64,000 nucleotides of DNA from Roseiarcus sp963822215. Its GTDB lineage: Bacteria; Pseudomonadota; Alphaproteobacteria; Rhizobiales; Beijerinckiaceae. The notes under the pieces were generated by a model. That model had not been told where the DNA came from. It was given only the letters and a program-made list of their open reading frames with translations, and did not search any database. Location of the stretch: assembly GCA_963822215.1 (NCBI GenBank), contig CAWGGX010000013.1, forward strand, positions 1 through 64,000, written 5' to 3'. A program made the translations under genes and the position numbers. How positions within the stretch are numbered: the first letter of the stretch is position 1; each line of letters opens with the position of its first letter. Below, in pieces: positions 17,601-29,074 of this stretch.

Positions 17601-17713
17601 CCTTCTCCCCGCCTGCGGGGAGAAGGTTAGGATGAGGGGCGCGGGAGATTCTCCGCGGCGGCCAATCGCCGAGCCCCTCACCCCGGCCCTCTCCCCGCTT
17701 GCGGGGAGAGGGG
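17601..17713. repeat. Palindromic repeat pair (CTCTCCCCGC family)
   Basis: Two hairpins, CCTTCTCCCCGCCTGCGGGG... (17601-17626) and CCCTCTCCCCGCTTGCGGGG... (17687-17712), are framed by GATGAGGGGC and GCCCCTCACCCC. The element, including the flanking GGCCAATCGCC, recurs inside the coding sequence at about 57.73-57.79 kb. Confidence 0.85.
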
Positions 17714-17797
17714 GGGCAAGCGCCCGCTGGTTCTATACTCAATTGCAGCACAAATTAAGCGCGCCGAGTCCCGCTCGCGGGTGACCGGTCCGCTCGG

Positions 17798-20443
<2,646 letters not shown>

Positions 20444-20594
20444 GCTTCACCCCTCTGGCGTCGCCCCCCGACCCGTAGCGACGGCGGTCGACCCGACATT
20501 GGATTTGCCGCTTGGCGGCATGGCCCCAATGTAGGAAGGGCCTCCTCGCCGGGAAAGGGTTTCGCCGGCCGAAATGGGCTCCGGGCAGAGCGCC

Positions 20595-20819
20595 TCAGGG
20601 CGTCGCACGCTTGAGAAACTCCTGAAGCCACTCGGCATTCTTGCCGGCGATCGGCAGCCAGGCCTTGAACAGCGATTCCGGCGAATAGCGCTCGAGTTCG
20701 ACCAACATGCGCTTTTCGATTTCCGCCATCGCGGCCTTCTGCATCGGCTCGACGTCCGGCAGTCCCATGAACTGGCGCGCCTCCAGCGGCGTGCAGTCGA
20801 CATTGACGGTGATCTTCAT
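20595..20819 (-). CDS. DUF6489 family protein
   Basis: A 74-residue soluble protein, MKITVNVDCTPLEARQFMGLPDVEPMQ..., matching the small DUF6489 family of alphaproteobacteria. A predicted beta strand (residues 1-8) and two helices follow. It lies 150 bases upstream of clpB in the same direction and might share regulation. The chosen ATG is 20819; a longer frame adds only basic low-complexity residues. Function unknown. Confidence 0.75.
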   Translation of the reverse strand: MKITVNVDCTPLEARQFMGLPDVEPMQKAAMAEIEKRMLVELERYSPESLFKAWLPIAGKNAEWLQEFLKRATP

Positions 20820-21329
20820 CGGACGACGCACTCCCTTGCCTGATCGCTGAGGCTCGCGGGCGCACGGACGGCCCGAAGTCACCGCTCTCGACGTATATAG
20901 GCGCGTTCGCCGTGTTGCGACAACGGTTTACGCGAAGCCCGGCGCTTCCGGCTCGAGCCGTAGCGACGCCCGGCAAACCGACTGCTAAAACACAGGGCCT
21001 AAGCGGGACCTCGCCTCATCTGCCCTGCGGCGGCAGTCGCCAAACGGATGTGAACAATATTTAATGTCGCCGTAAGGCAGCATCGCCGCCACTTCTGTAT
21101 TGTAGGCTGCAGACATGTAATGACGCATGTCGACGCGGCACGGGGTGCCACAACACAGGCCGCGTAGGTATAATCTGGTCGGGGCGCTTCGGGGGAGGCG
21201 GCCGCTTACAGGCGGTGTGCTTGCCGGCCAGTCGAGCATTTGCGGGTCCCGGAACGGAATCTGCGCTCGAAAGTTCCACTAGCCCTGCGCCACGTTTCCG
21301 GCGGGCGGCTACAACCCAAAGGAACGACG
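20820..21329. other. Gene-free divergent spacer upstream of tetR
   Basis: About 510 bases separate the DUF6489 gene and the TetR regulator, which are transcribed away from each other. No gene is convincing here. The centre (21030-21130) is less GC-rich and includes AATATTTAATG, so promoters for both sides probably lie here. No repeat or RNA was recognised. Confidence 0.5.
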
Positions 21330-21917
21330 ATGGAAGAGATTCCTGCTCCTCGCCCTTACCGACACGGAAATCTGCCGAACGCCATGCGGGCCGCCGCAAG
21401 GACGCTGCTCGACGAAGCCGGCCCCGATGGCGTCGGGCTGCGCGAGGCCGCCCGCCGGGTCGGCGTGTCGGCGACAGCCGCCTACCGGTATTTCGCCAGC
21501 AAGGAGGACCTCCTCGCCTCGGTCGCCGCGGAAGGCTTCCGCGAACTTGCGGCCGCGCTGAAAGCGGCGGCCGACAGCGGCGACCCGGTCAGCGGGATCG
21601 GCCCCGCCTACGTCGATTTCGCGCTGCAGAAACGCGGACTGTTCCGCCTGATGTTCGGGCCGCTGCTGGCCGACCGCGAGAAGTATCCGGCGCTCAACGA
21701 AGCCGTGAACGAAGCGTTCGATTTCCTTCAGAAGGCCGTTACCGGCGCGGAGGGCAAGCGGCAGGAAGACAGTCCCGCGACCCTGGCCGCCTGGGGCCTC
21801 GTCCACGGCCTGTCGACGCTGTTCATCGACGGGCTGGTTCCGGAAAGCCGCGCCAGGGGCATGGCCGAGCAGATCCTGTCCCACTCGAACGCGACCACGG
21901 CTTTCACAATCCAATAA
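21330..21917 (+). CDS. TetR/AcrR-family regulator with WHG domain
   Basis: A 195-residue regulator. The N-terminal HTH (about 15-65) reads RTLLDEAGPDGVGLREAARRVGVSATAAYRYFASKEDLL. The C-terminal half contains WGLVHGLSTLFIDG, characteristic of the WHG ligand domain. ATG 21330 follows AAAGGAACGACG; a longer frame from 21240 lacks such a site. It converges with the ABC export operon and may regulate it, but a divergent promoter is not shared, so this is conjecture. Confidence 0.87.
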   Translation: MEEIPAPRPYRHGNLPNAMRAAARTLLDEAGPDGVGLREAARRVGVSATAAYRYFASKEDLLASVAAEGFRELAAALKAAADSGDPVSGIGPAYVDFALQKRGLFRLMFGPLLADREKYPALNEAVNEAFDFLQKAVTGAEGKRQEDSPATLAAWGLVHGLSTLFIDGLVPESRARGMAEQILSHSNATTAFTIQ

Positions 21918-22038
21918 CGGGTTTTCTGCCGGGCCACACGGCCCGGCGGTTCTCGTCGGCGCGGCGAGCCGTGTTGCGCCGACCAGTGCAGCGTGGGCCG
22001 AACCGCGCGGCATCTTCTGACCGGCTTTCCCGACCGGC

Positions 22039-23223
22039 TCAGCCGCCGAAGATGACGCGCCGGAACCGGCGCTGTGCGACCGCGTAATAGACTGCGCCGA
22101 TCGCGACCATCGCCAGAAGCTCCGACCAGACCAGCGTGACGTCGGCGCCGCGGAACAGCACCGCCTGCGCGAACGAGACGAAATGCGGCGTCGGGCTGAC
22201 GGTCTGGACGACGTATTGCAGCCACACCGGCATGCTTTCCATCGGCGTACTGCTGCCTGAAAGAAGCTGCGTCACCATCAGCACGGGGATCGCGAGCAGC
22301 CCGAACTGGCCCATGGTGGTGGCCAACGTGCCCAGCATGATGCCGAGCGCCGCGACCACCAGAGCATAGATCGCCGCCCCGAATACGAACAGGACGAGCG
22401 ACCCGTTGATCGGCGAGCCGATCCACCAATGGACCACAAATTGAATCGATAAGGTCGCCGCCACCAGAATCACAAGGGCGTTGGCGATCATCTTCGCCAC
22501 CATGATCTCCGGCGCCACGATCGGCATGACCAGCAGATGCTCGACTGTGCCCTGCTCGCGTTCGCGAATGAGCGCCGCGCCGGTCAGGATCACTGTCAGC
22601 ATGGTGATCTGGTTGATGACCTGCGTCATTGCCGAGAACCATGCCGTCTTGAGGTTCGGGTTGAAAGCGGCCCGTACGACCAAATTGACCGGCGCTGCGG
22701 TCGAGTCGTCCTTGCCTGACAGGAATCGCTGGATCTCGTTGGCGATCGCGGTTCTGACATAGCTCGCGCCATTGCCGGCCTGGGCGACGGCGGTCGCATC
22801 GACGTTGATCTGCACCCCAGTTTTGCGCTGGGCGCGCAAGTCCGCCTCGAAGTTCGGCGGGATCTCGACGACGAACAAGAGCTTGTTCTTGTCCATCAAA
22901 GGATCGATGTCGGACGCCCGGATTTGCACCGGCGGCTGAAACGTCGGCTGTCTCAGCGCTTCGGCGATCTGCCTGGAAAGCGCCGAGCCGTCCTCGTCGA
23001 CAATTCCTACAGAGAGGTTGGTCGCCTCGGTCACCGCGCCGGTCGCGACCGTATTCACGGAAATGCTGAAGGAATAGATGACCAGGAACAGCATCACCGG
23101 GTCGGCGCGGATGCTCCGGAGTTCCTTGATGATCAGATGATAGACGTTCGCGATGTGGTCGGCGAAAGTCAGCGGCTTGTGCTCGACGAAACGCGGGATC
23201 GGGGCGACGGGGGCCTCGGACAT
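22039..23223 (-). CDS. yhhJ: ABC-2 type permease (YhhJ-like)
   Basis: A 394-residue ABC-2 permease with an N-terminal TM helix (about 40-58), a periplasmic loop (60-205) and a bundle of C-terminal helices from about 208 to 385. The motif REREQGTVEHLLVMPI follows the second helix and is typical of this family. YhhJ-type permeases work with RbbA-type ATPases and HlyD-type adaptors to export hydrophobic compounds. ATG 23223 lies one base after the stop codon of the upstream ATPase gene, so translation is coupled. Confidence 0.9.
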   Translation of the reverse strand: MSEAPVAPIPRFVEHKPLTFADHIANVYHLIIKELRSIRADPVMLFLVIYSFSISVNTVATGAVTEATNLSVGIVDEDGSALSRQIAEALRQPTFQPPVQIRASDIDPLMDKNKLLFVVEIPPNFEADLRAQRKTGVQINVDATAVAQAGNGASYVRTAIANEIQRFLSGKDDSTAAPVNLVVRAAFNPNLKTAWFSAMTQVINQITMLTVILTGAALIREREQGTVEHLLVMPIVAPEIMVAKMIANALVILVAATLSIQFVVHWWIGSPINGSLVLFVFGAAIYALVVAALGIMLGTLATTMGQFGLLAIPVLMVTQLLSGSSTPMESMPVWLQYVVQTVSPTPHFVSFAQAVLFRGADVTLVWSELLAMVAIGAVYYAVAQRRFRRVIFGG

Positions 23224-23224
23224 C

Positions 23225-26200
23225 TCACGCCTCCTTCTTGCGAAGCAGCATGAGCGACAGCGCCAGGAACACGAGCGCGATCAACCCGAGCGCTGCGATG
23301 CTGCGCCAGAGGTCGGCGAGGCCGAGCGCCTTGGCGAATACGCCGACCGAGATCTGCTGGTACCACGACGATGGGAAGGCGAGCCCGATGACCCTCGCGC
23401 CGCCCGAAAGCGAGGAGACCGGCGCAAGCATTCCGGAAAAATTGATCGCCGGCACCATCGCAAGGATGGTGGTGGCGAAGACAGCGGCGACTTGCGTGCG
23501 CGTGAACGACGAGATCAGTTCGCCGAAGCCTGTCGTGGCGATCACGTAGATGAATGTCCCCAACAGGAGAACGAGGAACGGCCCCTTGGCGGGAACGTCG
23601 AAGATGAAAACCGCCATCACATAGAGCGTGAAGAAGTTGACCATCGCGATGGCGATGTAGGGGAGCTGCTTGCCGACCAGGAACTCGAAGCGGGTGATCG
23701 GCGTCGAGCGAAAATTGGCGATCGAGCCGGTTTCTTTTTCACGCACGACCGAGATCGCCGACATGATCGCCGGGATCAGGCAGAGCATAAGCATGAAGAT
23801 GCTCGGAATCATCGCGTTGACGCTGAGGAACGCCTGATTGTAGCGGAACCGAACCTCAATATCGTCGTTGCTCCATTTGTTGGGCGCGCCAGGCCGCAAA
23901 ACTTCGCGTTTCAGTTCTTCACTCTGTTTTGAGACGACCCCTTGAACATAGTTCTTGGCCGTCTCGCCGCGGAACGTCATGGCGCCGTCGACCGTGACGT
24001 CGACCTCAGGCTTGCGTCCGTTCAGGAGATCGCGCCCGAAGCCTGGGGGCACCTCGACGACGATCTGGGTATCGCCGCTCCTCAGGCGCCGCTGCGCCTC
24101 CTCATCCGAGGTGATCGGCGGTTGCACCGAGAAGTAGCGCGAGCCTTCGAAGCCCTGCAGCAGCTCACGGCTTTGCGGCGTCTGGTCCTGGTCGAACGCC
24201 GCCATCTTCAGGTTTTCGATGTCGAACGAGATGCCGAAGCCGAAGGCCAGCATCAGGATGATCGGGCCGAGGCCAGCGAAGGCGAGTCGGATCGGATCGC
24301 GCAGCAGTTCGACCGTCTCGCGCCGCGCGTAAGCCCACAGTCGCCCCAGGCTGAAGCGCTTCGGCGGCGCAATGTTCTCGGAAGCGGTCTGCACGGCCTC
24401 CGCCGACAGAGCCTCGACCGACTTCGTGCGGTCGATTCCCGCGGCCTCGGCAAGATAGCCGACGAAACAGTCCTCGAGCGACGAACTCCCTCGTTCCTTC
24501 ACGAGATCGTAGGGCGCGCCGACCGCGAGCACACGGCCTGCATGCATCAGCGAAATGCGGTCGCAGCGCTCAGCCTCGTTCATGAAATGGGTGGTGACGA
24601 AGATCGTCACGCCCTCGTCGCGCGACAAGTCGATCAGCGTGCGCCAGAAGGCGTCGCGCGCGATCGGATCGACGCCGGAGGTCGGCTCGTCGAGGATCAG
24701 AATCGCCGGCTCGTGCAGCACCGCGACGGCGAGTTGCAGGCGCTGCTTGATGCCGAGCGGCAGGCTGTCGGGCCTTGCGTTTGCGAAAGCCTTCAGGTCG
24801 TAGCGTTCGAGCAGCTCGGCGATCCGCGGGGCGATCTTCTCCTTCGGCAGATGATAGAGCTGCGCGTGCAGTTCGAGGTTCTGACTGACAGTCAGTTCGC
24901 CATAGAGCGAGAAGGCCTGGGTCATGTAGCCGACGTTGCGCCGCGCCTGCATGTCGTCCGAGCCCATCGGCTGGCCGAACAGCTCGCACGTGCCGCTGGT
25001 CGCCGGCAGGAAACCCACCAGCATCTTCATCGTGGTCGACTTGCCGCAGCCGTTCGAGCCGAGAAAGCCGAAGATCTCGCCGGGCGGGATCTTGAAACTG
25101 ACGTGGTCGACGGCGACGAAGTCGCCGAACCTGCGGGTGAGCCCTTCCGCCTGGATCGCCGGCGTCTCGTCGGGCGAAGCGATGCGCGGACGGACGACGA
25201 CCTTCTGGTGCAGGGCGCGCTTGGCCTCGGGCATGAGCGCGATGAAGGCCTCGTCGAGATTCGGCTCGCCGGTCTTGGCGAGCAGCTCCTTGAGGGTCCC
25301 AGTGGCGATGATCTTGCCGTCGTCCATCGCCATCAGCCAGTCGAAGCGCTCGGCCTCGTCCATATAGGCGGTGGCGACAATGACGCTCATCTGCGGCCGA
25401 CGGGCGCGGATGGAATTGATGAGGTCCCAGAACTGGCCGCGCGACAGGGGATCGACGCCGGTCGTCGGCTCGTCGAGAATGAGAAGATCGGGATCGTTGA
25501 TCAGCGCGCAGCAGAGGCTGAGCTTCTGCTTCATGCCCCCCGAGAGCTTGCCGGCCGGGCGCGCTTCGAACTTCTCCATGGCGGTCGCGGTCAGGAGCTC
25601 GGTGATGCGTGCGCGCCGCTCCTCGGCGCCCTGCCCGAACAGGCGCCCGAAAAAGTCGATGTTCTCGAAGACGCTCAGCGTCGGATAGAGGTTGCGGCCG
25701 AGACCCTGCGGCATATAGGCGATGCGGCCGCGGATCTCGGTGAGGTTGCGGACGTCGCCGACATTCTTGTCGAAGACCAGGACCTCGCCGGCCTGAATGG
25801 TCTTGACCCCGGCGATCAGCCCGAGCAGCGTCGATTTGCCCACCCCGTCCGGTCCGATTACGCCGACCATGATGCGAGACGGGATGTCGATCGAGACGTC
25901 GTTGAGCGAGACGGTCGCGCCATAACGGTGCGACACGCCATTGACCCGCGCGATGGGCTCGCCGGTCATTTGGCGGCGGGAGTTCTTGTCGTCCGAAGCC
26001 TGGGGCGCCGCAGCCGGCGGCGCTGAAGCGGCCGGCGCGGCGGCGTCGCTTGCCTTGGGCGGCGCCAGGACATTGACCTTGAGATCGTCAGGCCAGGCGA
26101 CATCGGCCTTGGTGCGCACGAAGCCCATGCCGCGAATGCCCGTCTTGACCCTGGTATAGAACGCCTCTAGCACGTCGGGATCGATCTTGAGCTTCAGACG

Positions 26201-27112
26201 GAACATCAGCTTGGCGCGTTCGTCCTTGGTCTCGACCGTTTTCGGGGTGAACTGCGCGTCGGCGGCGACGAAGCTGACTTTGGCCGGAATGATGCGATCG
26301 GGGACCGGGTCGAGGACGATGCGCGCCTCGTCGCCGATGTTGACCCTGCCGGCATCCGCCGCAGGCAGGAAGATCGTCATGTAGACGTCGGTGAGATCGA
26401 GAATGGTGACGATCGGCGCGCCGGCGGCGACGACCTCTCCCGCGCGGGCGAGCTGATACTGCACGCGGCCGTTGCGCGGCGAGACGAGCGTCAGGTCGTG
26501 GATGATCGATTCGATGCGCTCGACCTCGGCTTCCGAGTTCTTGATCTTGGACTGGGCCTGATCCCGCTGCGAGGTGAAGCTCGCCACCGCCGCGACCGAC
26601 GAGTCGAAATTGCGCTTGCGCTGCTCGAAGACCTGCTTGGTGATGAACCCAGTCTTCATCAGCTCCTGGCCGCGCTCGAAATCGGACTTGGCGAAATCGA
26701 GCGCGCTCTGGCGCGAGGTGATCTCGGCCTCAGCGGCCGCAAGCGCGTCCTTGGAGCTCTGGACGCTCGCCTGGGCGGCGCGCAGCTGGGCCTCGTATTC
26801 AGGCGACGAGATCCGTGCGATCACTTGCCCCTGCGCAACGCTCGACCCCTCCTCGACCGTGACCTCGGCCAGGCGGCCGGCATATTTGGAGGACACGTCG
26901 ACCTGCGTCGCCTCGATGCGGCCGTTGGATTTGACGATGCCGGCGGGCAGCGTCTCGCCGCGCAGCCGGGCGATCAGGTTCTTGATCAAGCCCTGCGCAT
27001 GCGCCGACGAGATTGGCGACAGTCGGCCTTCCGGGCCGACGCTGAGGCCAAGAGTCAGAGCGACGGCGCCCGTCAGGGCCGCGACGGAGGCGGACCGCCG
27101 AACATGTTTCAT
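23225..27112 (-). CDS. rbbA: HlyD-type adaptor read through into RbbA-type ABC ATPase/permease
   Basis: One open frame of 1295 residues joins two proteins normally separate. Residues 1-381 are a HlyD-family periplasmic adaptor: signal or anchor (VAALTGAVALTLGLSV), biotinyl-lipoyl halves, a coiled coil (about 110-215) and an Ala/Pro-rich tail. From M382 (ATG 25969) a full RbbA-like protein of 914 residues follows. It has ATPase 1 (GPDGVGKST, LSGGMKQ, LLILDEPTTGVD) and ATPase 2 (GSNGCGKST, LPLGIKQ, LILDEPTSGVD), then an ABC-2 permease with about six helices. No membrane helix separates the domains, which would put the ATPases on the wrong side. In the +1 frame a TGA overlaps the RbbA ATG (ATGA), so an extra base probably fused two genes. 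The start ATG 27112 has GGAGA upstream. Confidence 0.87.
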   Translation of the reverse strand: MKHVRRSASVAALTGAVALTLGLSVGPEGRLSPISSAHAQGLIKNLIARLRGETLPAGIVKSNGRIEATQVDVSSKYAGRLAEVTVEEGSSVAQGQVIARISSPEYEAQLRAAQASVQSSKDALAAAEAEITSRQSALDFAKSDFERGQELMKTGFITKQVFEQRKRNFDSSVAAVASFTSQRDQAQSKIKNSEAEVERIESIIHDLTLVSPRNGRVQYQLARAGEVVAAGAPIVTILDLTDVYMTIFLPAADAGRVNIGDEARIVLDPVPDRIIPAKVSFVAADAQFTPKTVETKDERAKLMFRLKLKIDPDVLEAFYTRVKTGIRGMGFVRTKADVAWPDDLKVNVLAPPKASDAAAPAASAPPAAAPQASDDKNSRRQMTGEPIARVNGVSHRYGATVSLNDVSIDIPSRIMVGVIGPDGVGKSTLLGLIAGVKTIQAGEVLVFDKNVGDVRNLTEIRGRIAYMPQGLGRNLYPTLSVFENIDFFGRLFGQGAEERRARITELLTATAMEKFEARPAGKLSGGMKQKLSLCCALINDPDLLILDEPTTGVDPLSRGQFWDLINSIRARRPQMSVIVATAYMDEAERFDWLMAMDDGKIIATGTLKELLAKTGEPNLDEAFIALMPEAKRALHQKVVVRPRIASPDETPAIQAEGLTRRFGDFVAVDHVSFKIPPGEIFGFLGSNGCGKSTTMKMLVGFLPATSGTCELFGQPMGSDDMQARRNVGYMTQAFSLYGELTVSQNLELHAQLYHLPKEKIAPRIAELLERYDLKAFANARPDSLPLGIKQRLQLAVAVLHEPAILILDEPTSGVDPIARDAFWRTLIDLSRDEGVTIFVTTHFMNEAERCDRISLMHAGRVLAVGAPYDLVKERGSSSLEDCFVGYLAEAAGIDRTKSVEALSAEAVQTASENIAPPKRFSLGRLWAYARRETVELLRDPIRLAFAGLGPIILMLAFGFGISFDIENLKMAAFDQDQTPQSRELLQGFEGSRYFSVQPPITSDEEAQRRLRSGDTQIVVEVPPGFGRDLLNGRKPEVDVTVDGAMTFRGETAKNYVQGVVSKQSEELKREVLRPGAPNKWSNDDIEVRFRYNQAFLSVNAMIPSIFMLMLCLIPAIMSAISVVREKETGSIANFRSTPITRFEFLVGKQLPYIAIAMVNFFTLYVMAVFIFDVPAKGPFLVLLLGTFIYVIATTGFGELISSFTRTQVAAVFATTILAMVPAINFSGMLAPVSSLSGGARVIGLAFPSSWYQQISVGVFAKALGLADLWRSIAALGLIALVFLALSLMLLRKKEA

Positions 27113-27249
27113 GATGCGTCTCCTGCCCAAAGCTCTACCGCGCAGCCTTCGGTCGAGCCGAGGCCCCAGCTCCGCCTCAATCGTTCAGCTCCGGCGCTTT
27201 ACTAGGCACGCGCGACAGTGTTGTAAAGGACGCACATGGGAGGACTTCG

Positions 27250-28098
27250 ATGGCGACAACCCGGGAAAAGGCTAAAAATCGGCGCGACGAGGACGAATCG
27301 GCGCCGCCGGCCAAGCTTTCGGGCAAGACTTACGAGCGCGAACTCGCCCGCCTTCACGCCGAACTGGTCAAACTACAACTCTGGACCGTTCATGCGGGGC
27401 TGAAGGTCTGCATCGTGTTCGAGGGCCGGGACGGCGCCGGCAAGGGCGGGGTGATCAAGGCGATCACCGAACGCGTCAGCCCGCGGATCTTTCGCGTCGT
27501 CGCGCTCCCCGCCCCGACCGACCGCGAGAAGTCGCAGATGTACATGCAGCGCTACGTGCGGCGCCTCCCTGCTGGTGGCGAGATCGTGATCTTCGACCGC
27601 AGCTGGTACAACCGGGCCGGCGTCGAGCGGGTCATGCAATTTTGCACGATGGAGCAGGTCGAGCGCTTCCTCGCGGTGGCTCCGGAGTTCGAGAAGGCGA
27701 TGGTCGAGTCCGGGATCATCCTGATCAAGTACTGGCTTGAAGTCCGCGACGAGGAGCAGACGCGCCGGCTCGAGGCGCGCATCAGCGACCCGCGCAAGAT
27801 CTGGAAATTGTCGCCGATGGACCTCAGGTCGTACAGCCGGTGGTACGACTATTCTCGCGCCCGCGACGACATGTTCAAGGCGACCGACACACCCTGGGCG
27901 CCGTGGCATGTGGTGCGCTCGGACGACAAGAAGCGCGCCCGGCTCAATACGATCGCCCATCTCCTGTCGCAGATCCCCTACAAGGAGCTGCCGAGTGAGA
28001 AACCGGTCCTGCCGAAGCGGCAGAAGCGTGGCGGCTATGTCGAGCCGGACTATCCGTTCAAGCTCGTGCCGCAGCTCGACTGGCGCGCTAGCGAGTAG
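27250..28098 (+). CDS. ppk2: Polyphosphate kinase 2
   Basis: A 282-residue PPK2. Walker A FEGRDGAGKGG is at 58-68, Walker B FDRSWYNR at 115-122, and the lid region with KYWLEVRDEEQTRRLEARISDPRKIWKLSPMD is conserved. Class I enzymes of this length phosphorylate NDP or NMP with polyphosphate, or run in reverse. ATG 27250 follows GGGAGGACTTCG. It is divergent from the HlyD/RbbA gene. The promoter and first 20-25 codons have a degenerate second copy near 43.7 kb. Confidence 0.95.
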   Translation: MATTREKAKNRRDEDESAPPAKLSGKTYERELARLHAELVKLQLWTVHAGLKVCIVFEGRDGAGKGGVIKAITERVSPRIFRVVALPAPTDREKSQMYMQRYVRRLPAGGEIVIFDRSWYNRAGVERVMQFCTMEQVERFLAVAPEFEKAMVESGIILIKYWLEVRDEEQTRRLEARISDPRKIWKLSPMDLRSYSRWYDYSRARDDMFKATDTPWAPWHVVRSDDKKRARLNTIAHLLSQIPYKELPSEKPVLPKRQKRGGYVEPDYPFKLVPQLDWRASE

Positions 28099-28146
28099 CG
28101 CCCGTGAGGCTCCGGGAACCAAGCGCTGAGGCGGCTCGCTGCGACC

Positions 28147-28809
28147 TCAAGCTTCCGAACTACGACCAAAATTGCCCACCAGGATCTGAATGCTCAACAT
28201 CAGCACCCAAAGGGGAAAAAGCGCGAAGCTCCAGCGCAGGAAAGAGCTGCCGAGAAGCAGCAGGACCGCCAACAGATAGCCGAGCGCGGCGAGCCAACGC
28301 GGCGCAAACCGGGTCGCCATCGCGACCGTCGAGGTGGAGATCATGAACACTCCGGCCATCTTGACCATGTAGACGTTGACCACGCTGTATGCGACCGCCC
28401 TCGCAAAGCGAAACTCGGGGGCAGCGGCGAACGCGGCCGGTTCGTCTTTGAACGCGATTAGCATGGCCCCGACGACGGCCGCGGCGATGAACAGCATGCC
28501 GAGAAACAGGAGGCCGCTGCCGAAGAACACCGTCGCAAAGAAACGATCTTCGCGCCGCCCGAGCCGGTCGCGAATGACGCCGATGAACCACAGAAAGGCG
28601 ATCCCGGCGAAGGGGATCAGATTGAGCGCGAGCGCGACCTCGTTCGCGTTTATCGCGAGCCACGCGCCCGACGCCTGCGGTTCGGCGGGGATCGCTCGCC
28701 AAAGCAACCCGAAGCTCGCCAGGGTCAGCAATGAAAAGGCGACGCCCGCGATGGCGGCGGCTTTCGGGGTTCTCAGCCCTGCGTCCGTGAGACTGTCGAT
28801 CTCGCTCAT
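28147..28809 (-). CDS. Hypothetical integral membrane protein
   Basis: A 220-residue protein with six hydrophobic helices at about 19-37, 55-78, 92-115, 135-160, 175-190 and 194-212. The loop RDRLGRREDRFFATVFFGSG is the most distinctive segment. I recognise no transport or enzyme motif. ATG 28809, MSEIDSLTDAG, has GAGGGC upstream; a longer frame is low-complexity. It converges with ppk2, 48 bases apart. Confidence 0.75.
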   Translation of the reverse strand: MSEIDSLTDAGLRTPKAAAIAGVAFSLLTLASFGLLWRAIPAEPQASGAWLAINANEVALALNLIPFAGIAFLWFIGVIRDRLGRREDRFFATVFFGSGLLFLGMLFIAAAVVGAMLIAFKDEPAAFAAAPEFRFARAVAYSVVNVYMVKMAGVFMISTSTVAMATRFAPRWLAALGYLLAVLLLLGSSFLRWSFALFPLWVLMLSIQILVGNFGRSSEA

Positions 28810-29074
28810 GCCCTCAAATCTATGCCTGACAACTCGATCCGACCGGCCGGCGCTTCCACCATTATCACCTTCAAGCCTGTCCGGAATTGGCTTTCCCCCG
28901 CGCAACCTGCGCGTCAACGGGTCGCCCAAGTCTTCGGGTTTCCGACCACCAAAATATGCGTCAAAGCGCTAGCAGCCTGTCGGACTTAACGCACCTTCGG
29001 TTTGGTGGTCGGGACAAACGTGGTTGGTGGGGGTAGAATCATGGTGTTGATTCTCGGGTATTAAACCGACGCGC

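Noticed and set aside
20444..20594. Heat-shock (RpoH) promoter for clpB
   Set aside because: CCTACATT resembles a -10 element but no matching CTTGAA-type -35 at suitable distance could be identified by eye.
20985..21239. 84-codon minus-strand frame upstream of tetR
   Set aside because: No ribosome binding site or family resemblance; overlaps likely promoter DNA.
23942..26026. 694-codon open frame opposite rbbA
   Set aside because: Antisense shadow of the ABC ATPase; residues are those expected from reverse-complemented alphaproteobacterial codons.
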